Shown in pieces: positions 51,991 to 60,243 of a stretch of DNA of 64,000 nt; the first letter of the stretch is position 1, and every line of letters begins with the position of its first letter. Under the pieces are notes generated by a model, which saw only the letters and a program-made list of their open reading frames with translations, did not search any database and was not told the origin of the DNA. This stretch comes from Micromonospora sp. WMMD1128 (lineage in GTDB: Bacteria > Actinomycetota > Actinomycetes > Mycobacteriales > Micromonosporaceae): the NCBI RefSeq assembly GCF_027497235.1, contig NZ_CP114902.1, positions 1,191,501 through 1,255,500 on the forward strand, in the 5' to 3' direction. A program made the position numbers and the translations under genes.

Positions 51991-53453
51991 TGCGGACGAC
52001 CGTCCCGCCGGTCGCCTGCGTCGGGGAGCCCCGGCTCACCGCCGGGTTCTCCGAGTTCGGCCGGCTCGACCTGCTCGCGCACGAGGAGGTGCACGGCCCG
52101 ATCGGTCCGATGGAGCCGGCCGCGTTGCTCCGGCTCGCCGAGGCCATCGACCTCAAGGGCAAGGGCGGGGCGGGCTTCCCGTTCGCCCGCAAGCTGCGCG
52201 CGGTGCTCGAGTCCTGCGAGCGGCAGGATCTCGCCGCCGTGGTGGTGGTCAACGCCACCGAGGGCGAGCCGGCCAGCTGGAAGGACAAGGTGCTGCTCAC
52301 CCGGGCCCCGCACCTCATCCTGGACGGCGCCGCGCTCGCCGCGTTCGCGCTCGACGCCGAGGAGATCGTGATCGGGGTGGCCGACGACGACGTGGGCCGG
52401 CCCTCGCTGACCGAGGCGTTGCAGGAACGGCGGATGCCGGTGCCGACCACCATCGTCACCGTGCCGCACCGGTTCATCTCCGGCGAGGGCGGCGCGCTCG
52501 TCAACGGCATCAACGGGTTGCCGCACATCCCGCCCGGCACCAAGAAGCGGTCAAGCGACTCCGGCGTCAACGGGCTGCCCACCCTGCTCTCCAACGCCGA
52601 GACGTACTCCCAGCTCGCCATCGCCGCCCGGATCGGCCCGTACGAGTACGCGGCGCTCGGCACCGACGACGAGCCGGGCACCGTGCTGCTCACCGTCACC
52701 GGATCGGCGAAACGGCCGGCCGTGGTGGAGTGCGCCGCCGGCACCCCGCTGCGCGAGATCCTCGACCTGTGCGAGGTGCCGCCCGGGCCGGGCATCCTGA
52801 TGGGCGGCTACCACGGCAAGTGGATCACCGCCGAGGCGGCCGACCGGGCCGAGGTCTCCCGCAAGGGCCTCACCGCGGTCGGCGGCACGCTCGGCGCCGG
52901 CATCATCGTGCCGCTCGGCGCCGACACCTGCCCGCTCGGCGAGGCCGCCCAGGTGGTCCGCTACCTGGCCGGCGAGTCCGCCGGGCAGTGCGGCCCGTGC
53001 AAGATGGGCCTGCCCGACCTGGCCCGCTCCGTCGACCTCGCGGTCTCCGGCAGCGCGCCGATCGAGCTGGTCCGGGCCGCGGCCGGCGACGTCAAGGGCC
53101 GCGGCGCGTGCAGCCACCCGGACGGCACCGCCCGGTTCGCGTTGTCCGCCATGGAGGTGTTCGCCGACGACCTGCGGCTGCACGCCACCGGCGAGGGCTG
53201 CGGCAAGCGGGTCAAGGGCGTGATGGGTCTGCCCGGCTCGCCCGACGGCAACCCGCAGAAACTCACCCTGGACTGGTCCCGCTGCGACGGCCACGGGCTC
53301 TGCGCGCACGTGGTGCCGGACTTCATCCGGCTCGACGGCAACGGCTACCCGGCCTTCCCACCCACCCCGGTGCCGACGTGGCTGCGCGAGGGCGCGCTCA
53401 AGGCGGTCAAGGTCTGTCCCGAACTCGCGCTCCGGCTGGTCAAGTCCGACTAG
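51987..53453 (+). CDS. NuoF-like flavoprotein with C-terminal ferredoxin domain
   Basis: 488 residues. NuoF core: DLKGKGGAGFPFARKL (FMN/NADH site, about 56-70), NATEGEPASWKDKVLL, GEGGALVNGI and the SLBB-like part. The iron-sulfur region reads ESAGQCGPC (C335, C338) with the distal C375 in GRGACSHPDG, so the first of four expected cysteines is Ala332. The last 60 residues are a 3Fe-4S-type ferredoxin (RCDGHGLCAHVVPDF, then KVCPELAL). It likely takes electrons from NAD(P)H and hands them to the heme protein. Not part of complex I here. Confidence 0.85.
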   Translation: MMRTTVPPVACVGEPRLTAGFSEFGRLDLLAHEEVHGPIGPMEPAALLRLAEAIDLKGKGGAGFPFARKLRAVLESCERQDLAAVVVVNATEGEPASWKDKVLLTRAPHLILDGAALAAFALDAEEIVIGVADDDVGRPSLTEALQERRMPVPTTIVTVPHRFISGEGGALVNGINGLPHIPPGTKKRSSDSGVNGLPTLLSNAETYSQLAIAARIGPYEYAALGTDDEPGTVLLTVTGSAKRPAVVECAAGTPLREILDLCEVPPGPGILMGGYHGKWITAEAADRAEVSRKGLTAVGGTLGAGIIVPLGADTCPLGEAAQVVRYLAGESAGQCGPCKMGLPDLARSVDLAVSGSAPIELVRAAAGDVKGRGACSHPDGTARFALSAMEVFADDLRLHATGEGCGKRVKGVMGLPGSPDGNPQKLTLDWSRCDGHGLCAHVVPDFIRLDGNGYPAFPPTPVPTWLREGALKAVKVCPELALRLVKSD

Positions 53454-53475
53454 CCGGCCACTCCAGGAGCCGCCG

Positions 53476-54066
53476 ATGCCACCCCGTACCGTCCGACACC
53501 TCGGCGCCGCCACCGTGCTGGCCGCCACGCTCGCCGGCACGGCGGCCTGCGCGGTCGGCCCGGCCCGGACCGCCACGCCGGTGGACGCGGTGGCCGCCGC
53601 GCCCTCCGCCGCCCCGACCACCACCGCGTCGCCGACCGCGCCGGTGGTGCCGGCCGCGGTGCCGAAGACGTTGTCGTTCGGCGGAAAGACCCTCGACGGT
53701 ACGGCGTTCTCCGCCGCCGCCCTCGCCGGACGGCCGGTCGTGCTCTGGTTCTGGGCGCCCTGGTGCGCCACCTGCGCCAGCCAGGCATGGACCGTCGCCG
53801 AGATCGCCCCGAAGTACCGGGACACCGTGCCGATCGTCGGCGTCGCCGGGTTGGGCGAGCAGAAGGCGATGAAGGAGTTCGTCACCGAGTTCGACCTGGC
53901 CGGAACCCCGCAACTCGACGACCGGGCCGGCGCGGTGTGGCGCCGGTTCAAGGTGGTCGAGCAGAGCACGTTCGTGGTCCTCGACCGGGACGGCAAAGTG
54001 GTCCACCAGGGCTTCCTGGACGGCGACGCGCTGACCCGGCAGGTCGAGACGCTGGCCCGGGGATGA
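53476..54066 (+). CDS. TlpA/ResA-like thioredoxin-fold lipoprotein
   Basis: 196 residues. N-terminal signal with a possible lipobox (AGTAAC), a Thr/Ala/Pro-rich spacer, then a thioredoxin fold: RPVVLWFWAPWCATCASQAW with redox Cys97 and Cys100, and STFVVLDRDGKVVHQGFLDG with the cis-Pro region changed. It should act outside the membrane as a thiol reductase, receiving electrons from the CcdA protein encoded next (ATGA overlap). GGAGCCG precedes ATG 53476. Confidence 0.9.
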   Translation: MPPRTVRHLGAATVLAATLAGTAACAVGPARTATPVDAVAAAPSAAPTTTASPTAPVVPAAVPKTLSFGGKTLDGTAFSAAALAGRPVVLWFWAPWCATCASQAWTVAEIAPKYRDTVPIVGVAGLGEQKAMKEFVTEFDLAGTPQLDDRAGAVWRRFKVVEQSTFVVLDRDGKVVHQGFLDGDALTRQVETLARG

Positions 54067-55004
54067 CCGGCGCGCTGCTGCTCGCGCTGACCGCCGGCAT
54101 GCTCGGCGCGGTCAACCCGTGCGGCTTCGCGATGCTGCCCGCGTACCTGTCGCTGCTTGTCGCCGGCCCCGGCGACGGACGCGGCGCGGTCGGCCGGGCG
54201 CTCACCGCGACGGCCGGCCTGACCCTCGGGTACGCGCTCGTCTTCGGCGCGTTCGGGCTGGCCGTGGCGCCGGCCGCCGACTGGCTGCGCCCCCGGCTGC
54301 CCTGGCTGACCGTCACCCTCGGCGTGCTGCTGGCGCTGGCCGGCGTCTGGCTGCTCGCCGGCCGGCGGCTGCCCGCGCCGCGACCGTTCACCACCGCGCC
54401 CCGGCTCACCCGCACCTGGCCGTCCATGACGCTGTTCGGCGCCGCGTACGCGCTCACGTCGCTCACCTGCGCGATCGCGCCGTTCCTGGCGATCGTGGTG
54501 ACAAGCCTGCGGGCCGGTTCACCGCTGCGCGGGCTGGCGCTGTTCGGCGCGTACGCCCTCGGGATGGCCCTGGTGGTCGGCGTGGCCGCGCTCGCGGTGG
54601 CGTTGCTGCGCGGCCGGGTGGTGGCCCGGCTGCGCGGCGCCGGCGCGTGGGTGCCGCGCCTGAGCGGGCTGGTGCTGCTGGTCGCCGGCGGCTACGTCGC
54701 CTGGTACGGCTGGTACGAGGTGCGGCTGGCCCTGGGCCGGCACGACGCCTTCGGCGACCCGGTGGTGGTGGCCGCCGCCGCCGTCCAGCAGACGCTGGTA
54801 CGCACGCTCGACTCCGCCGGCCCCGCCCTGCTGGCCGCGCTCGCGCTCGCGCTGCTCGCGCTGGGCGTGGTGGTAAGGAGGGGCCCCCGCTTAACGCATT
54901 CGGTAGAGGCGGGGGCCCCGCTTAACAGCGAGGCCCCCGCGAGTAGCGCGGCTTCCGCGAGCGGCGCGGCTCCGGCGCGTGCGGTGATCAGCGGGTCGGA
55001 GTGA
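54063..55004 (+). CDS. CcdA/DsbD-type cytochrome c biogenesis membrane protein
   Basis: 313 residues. Six helices; conserved NPCGFAMLPAYLSLL in helix 1 with the family Cys, and TSLTCAIAPFLAIVV with the second Cys in helix 4. CcdA moves electrons from cytoplasmic thioredoxin to extracellular thioredoxin-like proteins such as the TlpA-like gene before it. The last 35 residues after LGVVV are encoded by repeat locus D and following bases (RRGPRLTHSVEAGAPLNSEA); the family normally ends near LGVVV. The end overlaps serS by 17 bases. Confidence 0.9.
   Translation: MTGALLLALTAGMLGAVNPCGFAMLPAYLSLLVAGPGDGRGAVGRALTATAGLTLGYALVFGAFGLAVAPAADWLRPRLPWLTVTLGVLLALAGVWLLAGRRLPAPRPFTTAPRLTRTWPSMTLFGAAYALTSLTCAIAPFLAIVVTSLRAGSPLRGLALFGAYALGMALVVGVAALAVALLRGRVVARLRGAGAWVPRLSGLVLLVAGGYVAWYGWYEVRLALGRHDAFGDPVVVAAAAVQQTLVRTLDSAGPALLAALALALLALGVVVRRGPRLTHSVEAGAPLNSEAPASSAASASGAAPARAVISGSE
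54876..54926 (+). repeat. Dispersed GC-rich repeat, locus D (two direct units)
   Basis: AGGAGGGGCCCCCGCTTAAC (54876-54895) and AGGCGGGGGCCCCGCTTAAC (54907-54926) with the spacer GCATTCGGTAG. Translated in frame by the ccdA gene. Confidence 0.9.
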
Positions 55005-56274
55005 GGCGGTCGGTGCCGAGCTTGTCGCGCAGCACCTCCGGCACCACCACCGAGCCGTCAGGCTGCTGGCACTGCTCCAGAATCGCCGGGAACAGGCGAC
55101 TGGTGGCCAGCGCCGACCCGTTGAGGGTGTGCACGAACCGCGTCTGCTTGCCGCCCGGCTCCCGGTAGCGGATGGCCGCCCGGCGGGCCTGGTAGTCGCC
55201 GGCCCAGGAGACCGACGACACCTCCTTGTATTTCCCGGTGCTCGGCATCCAGACCTCGACGTCGAGCGTCTTCTTCATCGAGGCGCTGGCGTCGTCGGCC
55301 GCCAGCAGGCTGGTCTGGAAGTGCAGGCCGAGCGCGTCGACCAAGCCCTCGACGTGGCCCACCATCGCCTCCAGCGCGGCGTCCGCCTGCTCCGGCAGCG
55401 TGAACTGGAAGATCTCCACCTTGTTGAACTGGTGGCCGCGCACCGTGCCCCGCTCGTCGGAGTGCGAACCGGCCGCCTCACGCCGGTAGCAGGGCGTGTA
55501 GGCGAACGCCTTCAACGGCAGCTTCGACGTCTCCAGGATCTCGTCCTGGTAGGCGCCGAGGATCGCCGTCTCCGCCGTGGGCAGCAGGAACTGGCCGCGC
55601 GGGGCGGACTGCCGGTCCAGGTGGTAGACGTCGTCGTAGAACTTCGGGAACTGCCCGGCGGCGAAACCGGCGGTGTCCAGCAGCAGGTGCGGCGGGAGCA
55701 GGAATTCGTACCCGGCGTGGACGTTCCGCTCGATCAGCCAGTTGACGAGCGCCCACTCCAGGCGGGCGCCCAGGCCGGTGTACATCCAGAAGCCGGAGCC
55801 GCCGAGCTTCACGCCCCGCTCGTGGTCGACCAGGCCGAGCGCGCGGCTCAACTCCACGTGGTCGCGGACCTTCTCGATGGCCGGCGCCGCGCCGAACGTC
55901 CGTACCACCCGGTTGGCCTCCTTGCCGCCGGCGACGACGTCGTCGGCGGGCAGGTTGGGCAGCTCGCTCATCGCCGAGCGCAGCCGGGACTGCACCTCGT
56001 CGAGCTGGGACTCCAGCTCCGCGAGCTGCTTGCGCTCGGCCTCCGGGGCGACCGGCTGTGGCGTGGCGCCGGACCGTTTCGCCTCCGCGTACGCGCGCGC
56101 CTCGGCCTTGCGGCGCTGCCGCTCGGCGTCGATCTCCGTGATCAGGGCGCGTCGCTCCTGGTCGAGCCGCTGGACGTCGTCAAGCGCCCGGGTGACCTCG
56201 GCGGGATCCAGACGCTTCGCCAGCGCGGTCGCCACCGCCTCGCGATCCTTCCGGATCAACTCCATGTCGAGCAT
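54988..56274 (-). CDS. serS: Seryl-tRNA synthetase
   Basis: 428 residues, usual length. N-terminal long coiled-coil arm (residues about 25-105, DQERRALITEIDAERQRRKA and AELESQLDEVQSRLRSAMSE) that grips the tRNA-Ser variable arm. Class II motifs: motif 2 AFAYTPCYRREAAGSHSDER with GTVRGHQFNKVEIF, and motif 3 LNGSALATSRLFPAILEQ. It charges tRNA-Ser with serine in the cytoplasm. GGAGGCG lies 13 bases upstream of ATG 56274; ATG 56265 is a second candidate. No T-box-like leader is seen. Confidence 0.98.
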   Translation of the reverse strand: MLDMELIRKDREAVATALAKRLDPAEVTRALDDVQRLDQERRALITEIDAERQRRKAEARAYAEAKRSGATPQPVAPEAERKQLAELESQLDEVQSRLRSAMSELPNLPADDVVAGGKEANRVVRTFGAAPAIEKVRDHVELSRALGLVDHERGVKLGGSGFWMYTGLGARLEWALVNWLIERNVHAGYEFLLPPHLLLDTAGFAAGQFPKFYDDVYHLDRQSAPRGQFLLPTAETAILGAYQDEILETSKLPLKAFAYTPCYRREAAGSHSDERGTVRGHQFNKVEIFQFTLPEQADAALEAMVGHVEGLVDALGLHFQTSLLAADDASASMKKTLDVEVWMPSTGKYKEVSSVSWAGDYQARRAAIRYREPGGKQTRFVHTLNGSALATSRLFPAILEQCQQPDGSVVVPEVLRDKLGTDRLTPTR

Positions 56275-56684
56275 GCTGCTCGTACGCCTCCGTCCAGGCA
56301 GTCAGGTGGGACCCCAAGATGCTACCGTCGCCGCCCCGCCGACCCGGGCCGGGCTCTCCACCGCTCGCCTGGTTGGTCGCCTTCCGGTCACTGCGCGTCA
56401 TGGGGCGCCGATGACGGCCCGATGTTGCTCTGTGTGATGGACGTTCGTCTGCGTTTTCGTTTGTGCAAGTCGACGCGTGCCCCTTGAGCTGGTCAACCTC
56501 AAGGATCCGCCATCCGTCCGGCATGCCCCCGTTCTGCCTTTGCTCTGCAGCCATCCAGGCAGCGGTAACTATCCGTCGCCTGGTGCGCGGGTGGCTGCAG
56601 AGCAAAGGGAACCGCAGGTGGTCGGTGGGCGACGAGCCGACGTAACGGACGGTGATCGACCGTCGGCCCTGGTGCCCGCGGCGT
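56275..56684. other. Intergenic region between serS and the MerR/clamp gene
   Basis: 410 bases. It must contain the serS promoter (minus strand). The one clear structure is the long palindrome at 56537-56608. No gene is supported; short open frames are not family-like. Confidence 0.5.
56537..56608. repeat. Long intergenic palindrome
   Basis: Arms CCTTTGCTCTGCAGCCATCC (56537-56556) and its reverse complement (56589-56608) pair over 20 bp with one T-G wobble. The 32-base loop can form a weaker inner stem (AGGC-GCGG with CCG-GCCT). Confidence 0.8.
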
Positions 56685-57809
56685 TCAGAGGCGCACCGGC
56701 ATGAGGACGGAGAACGCGCGCGCGTCGTCGGCCCGGCGCACCGCCAGCGGCGTGATCGGCCCGTCCAGCTCCAGCACGAGCTGGCTGCCACCGGCGTCGA
56801 GCGCGTCGAGCAGGTACTCCCGGTTCAGCCCGACCCGCAGCCCACCGCCCGCGCCACCGCCCGCGCCACCGCCCGCGCCGCCCGCGCCACCGTCGGGGGC
56901 GGCGGGGTCGACCAGCCGCAGCTCACCCCGGCCGTCCAGGCCGAGCGCGACCACCTCGTGCGCGACGCCGTCGTGCGTGCGGTGACACACCCGAACGCCG
57001 TCGGCGAGGAGCGCCGTACGCAACGCCGCGCCGTCCACCGGGATGCGGTACGCGGGGGCGTCGCCGAGCTGTGCGCGCAGCAGCCGGCGGTAGTCCGGGA
57101 AGTCGTACGGCAGCGGGGCGGCGGTCAGCGTACGGTCGGCGACGGAGAACGTCACCCGGTCCGCGACGACGGCTTCCACGGTGGCCGCATCGGTGTCCAG
57201 CAACGCGCGCAGCTCGTCCACGGCGGCCACCGGCAGCAACGCGCCCACCGGCGGGCCGTCGACCGTGGCGTCGACCCGGGCCACCGCCAGCCGGTGCCGG
57301 TCGGTGGCGATCAGGTGTACGCCGTCCGGCTCGACCGTCAGCAGCACGCCGCTCAGGGCCGGCAGCTCCGGGTCGGCGCCGACGGCGAAGCGTACGGCGG
57401 CGACGGCGGCGGTCAGGTCGGTGCGGGACAGCACGAGGCGGGTGGTCACGACGGTCTCCTCCGGGTCGATCAGGCTACGGATCCGGGAGAGTTCGCGGCG
57501 CGCGTCGGTGAGGCCGTCCTCCAGCCGGCGCAGGTGCGCGTCCAGCAGGCGGTGCACCTCGGCCGGACGGTGCCGGTGCCGCAGCGCCTCCGCGATGCCG
57601 GCCAGCGGCATGCCGACCCGGCGCAGCCCGGCCACCAGGCGGGCCGGAGCCACCTGGTCCCCGGTGTACCAGCGGTAGCCGGTCACCGGGTCCACCCGGG
57701 CCGGCGGCAGCACGCCGCAGCGGTCGTAGAACCGCAGCGCGCTCACCGTCAACCCGCTGGCCCGGGCCAGCTCACCGATGCTGCGAAGCTCGCTCTCCAC
57801 GGCGGTCAT
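56685..57809 (-). CDS. MerR-type regulator fused to sliding-clamp (DNA polymerase III beta) domains
   Basis: 374 residues. Residues 8-76: MerR HTH (SIGELARASGLTVSALRFYD, GVLPPARVDPVTGYRWYTGD). Residues 80-115: dimerisation helix. Residues 122-374: two beta-clamp domains, corresponding to DnaN domains II and III: LPALSGVLLTVEPDGVHLIA then TDRHRLAVARVD, YDFPDYRRLL, LNREYLLDALDAG and the C-terminus FSVLMPVRL, which is nearly the DnaN ending. Domain I of a normal clamp is missing. A Gly/Ala linker (305-323) interrupts domain III. The role is unknown. Confidence 0.85.
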   Translation of the reverse strand: MTAVESELRSIGELARASGLTVSALRFYDRCGVLPPARVDPVTGYRWYTGDQVAPARLVAGLRRVGMPLAGIAEALRHRHRPAEVHRLLDAHLRRLEDGLTDARRELSRIRSLIDPEETVVTTRLVLSRTDLTAAVAAVRFAVGADPELPALSGVLLTVEPDGVHLIATDRHRLAVARVDATVDGPPVGALLPVAAVDELRALLDTDAATVEAVVADRVTFSVADRTLTAAPLPYDFPDYRRLLRAQLGDAPAYRIPVDGAALRTALLADGVRVCHRTHDGVAHEVVALGLDGRGELRLVDPAAPDGGAGGAGGGAGGGAGGGLRVGLNREYLLDALDAGGSQLVLELDGPITPLAVRRADDARAFSVLMPVRL

Positions 57810-57849
57810 CCTGTGCCCTCCACCAGGTCGAGGGTCAACGTCCCGAGGT

Positions 57850-57900
57850 GTTAAGCGGGGGCCCCGCCTCTACCAAATGCGTTAAGCGGGGGCCCCGCCT
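57850..57900 (-). repeat. Dispersed GC-rich repeat, locus E (two direct units)
   Basis: On the plus strand GTTAAGCGGGGGCCCCGCCT at 57850-57869 and 57881-57900 with the spacer CTACCAAATGC, i.e. the family in minus orientation. It abuts the TAA stop (57900-57902) of the minus-strand gene at 57900. Confidence 0.9.
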
Positions 57901-59075
57901 TACCCCTCCAGGGTGCGGAAGGTGATGCCGGCGCGCACCAGGCGGTCCAGCAGCGCGTCGCCCATCGCGGCCACCGGGGTGAGCTGGCCGGCGGTCTCCG
58001 GCAGGTCGTCGAAGGCCAGGCAGAGCGCCGACTCGGCGAGCATCTTGGCGGTCTCGTCGTAGCCGGGGTCGCCGCCGGCCACCTCGGTCACCACCCGCCG
58101 ACCACCGCCGGTGCCCACGAACCGCACCCGGAACCAGGACTTCGCCCGCTGCTCGGCGCTCGGCCCCTGCCCGGAGGCGAGCCGGCCGAGCAGCCAACGC
58201 CGGGTCGGCGGCAGCTTCACCAGCCCCATCACCCCGGCCAGCCCGGCCCCGGCGACGAGCACCGTGGGCAGTCGCTTCAGCGCCGCGAAGTGCCGGTACC
58301 GGAAGTCCGGGCCGTACTCCGGGCGGGCTGCCGCCGATCGGCGGACGACCTGCGGGTCGATGGTGGGCAGCGGCACCGCCCACTGGCCGAACTCGCGTAC
58401 CCGCCCGACCTTGCCCGGCACCGCGCGCACCCGCCGCCCGTCCGGTCGCGGCTCGACCGCCCGGCGGGCCTTCGCCGCCCGGCTCGCCTCGCCGGTCCGG
58501 GAGAACGCGGTGAGCGCCGAGTGGTAGGTCCCGGCGGAGAACCGGCCGCCGGCCCGGACGTAGCCGTCCACGGCGACCGGGCGGTCCGTGGGGAGCTGCT
58601 TGACCGTGTACCAGACGCCCAGGTCGTGCGGGATCGAGTCGAAGCCGCAGGCGTGCACCAGGCGGGCCCCGGTGCGCGCCGCCTCGGCGTGGTGCCGCAC
58701 GTACATCAGGTCGACGAACTCCGGCTCGCCGGTGATGTCGAGGTAGTCGGTGCCGGCGGCGGCGCAGGCGGCGACCAGCGGCTCGCCGTGGTGCACGAAC
58801 GGGCCGACCGTGGTGGCGACCACCCGGGCGCTCTCCGCGACCGCCCGCAGCGACGCCGGGTCGGTCACGTCCGCGGTGCACAGCGGCAGCTCGGCCAGCC
58901 CAGGGTCGATCGCGGCCAGCCGGTCCCGTACGGCGGCCAGCCTGGCCGGGTTGCGCCCGGCGAGCGCCCAGCGCAGCCGGTCCGGCGCGTGCCGGGCCAG
59001 GTACTCGGCGGTGAGCCCGCCGGTGAAGCCGGTGGCGCCGAACAGGACCAGGTCGTACGGGCGGTCGGTGGGCAT
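57900..59075 (-). CDS. Saccharopine dehydrogenase-like NAD(P)-binding protein (trans-acting enoyl reductase type)
   Basis: 391 residues. N-terminal Rossmann fold YDLVLFGATGFTGGLTAEYL, followed by ALAGRNPARLAAVRDRLAA, VVATTVGPFVHHGEPLVAAC and GTDYLDITGEPEFVDLMYV. This is the family of mycobacterial trans-acting enoyl reductases and related proteins of lipid metabolism, not true lysine-pathway enzymes. Substrate unknown. The stop codon TAA adjoins repeat locus E. Confidence 0.9.
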   Translation of the reverse strand: MPTDRPYDLVLFGATGFTGGLTAEYLARHAPDRLRWALAGRNPARLAAVRDRLAAIDPGLAELPLCTADVTDPASLRAVAESARVVATTVGPFVHHGEPLVAACAAAGTDYLDITGEPEFVDLMYVRHHAEAARTGARLVHACGFDSIPHDLGVWYTVKQLPTDRPVAVDGYVRAGGRFSAGTYHSALTAFSRTGEASRAAKARRAVEPRPDGRRVRAVPGKVGRVREFGQWAVPLPTIDPQVVRRSAAARPEYGPDFRYRHFAALKRLPTVLVAGAGLAGVMGLVKLPPTRRWLLGRLASGQGPSAEQRAKSWFRVRFVGTGGGRRVVTEVAGGDPGYDETAKMLAESALCLAFDDLPETAGQLTPVAAMGDALLDRLVRAGITFRTLEG

Positions 59076-59106
59076 CCGCCGAGTGTGCCATCCGAACCGG
59101 CCGGGA

Positions 59107-60243
59107 TCACGGGCTGAACACCGTCCGGACGCATCCGTCGGCCCGGTCGCGGAACAGCGCGTACCCGAGTGCGCCCCGGTCCAGCGGCAGCCGGTGGGTG
59201 GCGAGGTGCTCGGTGACCAGCTCGCCCCGGGCCATCCGGTCCAGCAGCGCGGGGATGGCGTCCGGCCCGGCCCGGCTGCCGCCGCGTACGGTCAGGCCCT
59301 TGTCCGTCACCGCGCCGAGCGGGAACCGGTCCACGAACGGCGTCCCGCCGCCGAGCACCACCACCGTGCCGCCCTTGCGGCAGGCGTGCACCGCCTCGCG
59401 GAGCGCCACCCCGCCGTCCGGCCCGGCCGTCGGCCACCGCGCCGGGGCCGACGGTGGGCCGGCCGCGTCCACGCACACGTCCGGCCCCCGGCCGCCGCTG
59501 CGTTCCCGCAGCTCGGCGAGGACGTCCACGGACCGGTGGTGGAGCGGCTCGGCGCCGGTGTGCCGGGCGACCATGTCCAGCCGGTCGTCGTGTTCGTCGA
59601 CCACGATCACCCGGGCCGCGCCGCGGGCCACGGCCGCCCCGGCGGTGAGCTGGCCGACCGCGCCCGCGCCCCAGACCGCCACCACGTCGCCCGGCGCGAC
59701 GCCGCCCAGCTCCACCCCGTGCCAGCCGGCCGGCGCGGCGTCCGCGGCGAAGACCGCCCGGTCATCGTCGACCTCCTCCGGGACGGGGTACGCGCCGACG
59801 TCGGCGTAGGGCACCCGGACGTACTCGGCGTGGCCACCGGCGAAGCCGCCGAGGCGGGTCGGCCGGCCGTAGCACCCGGCGGCGGGCGGTCCCCACTCCG
59901 GCTCGGCCGCCGCGCCGCCGGTTCCGTTGTCGCAGCAGGCCAGCAGCCCTTGCCGGCAGAACCAGCACGCTCCGCAGGCGACCGCCGCGCCGACCACCAC
60001 CCGGTCGGCGAGCCGGTGCCGGCGTACGCCGGGCCCGACCTCGACCACCTCGCCGAGGAACTCGTGCCCGAGCACCTCACCGGCCGCCGCCTCGGGCACC
60101 CGCCCGGCCAGCAACGGCAGGTCGCCGCCGCAGGTCATGCTGCGGCGCACCCGGACGATCATGTCGTGGGCGTTGCGCAGCTCCGGGTCGGGGACCTCGC
60201 GTACGGCGAGCGCGCCGGCGCCCTCCCAGCACAGCGCCCTCAC
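59107..60243 (-). CDS. Zinc-dependent alcohol dehydrogenase (formaldehyde-dehydrogenase-like)
   Basis: 378 residues from GTG 60243. Catalytic zinc Cys in SMTCGGDLPLL and motif GHEFLGEVVEVGPG; structural zinc lobe CGACWFCRQGLLACC with four cysteines; nucleotide site VVAVWGAGAVGQLTAGAAVA then VIVVDEHDDRL, where Asp suggests NAD. Such proteins resemble glutathione-independent formaldehyde or threonine-type dehydrogenases. Its start overlaps the preceding gene (60240) by four bases. Confidence 0.9.
   Translation of the reverse strand: MRALCWEGAGALAVREVPDPELRNAHDMIVRVRRSMTCGGDLPLLAGRVPEAAAGEVLGHEFLGEVVEVGPGVRRHRLADRVVVGAAVACGACWFCRQGLLACCDNGTGGAAAEPEWGPPAAGCYGRPTRLGGFAGGHAEYVRVPYADVGAYPVPEEVDDDRAVFAADAAPAGWHGVELGGVAPGDVVAVWGAGAVGQLTAGAAVARGAARVIVVDEHDDRLDMVARHTGAEPLHHRSVDVLAELRERSGGRGPDVCVDAAGPPSAPARWPTAGPDGGVALREAVHACRKGGTVVVLGGGTPFVDRFPLGAVTDKGLTVRGGSRAGPDAIPALLDRMARGELVTEHLATHRLPLDRGALGYALFRDRADGCVRTVFSP

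Noticed and set aside
56275..56536. T-box or other leader upstream of serS
   Set aside because: No T-box consensus or specifier stem could be recognised, and actinobacterial T-boxes are mainly known for ileS.
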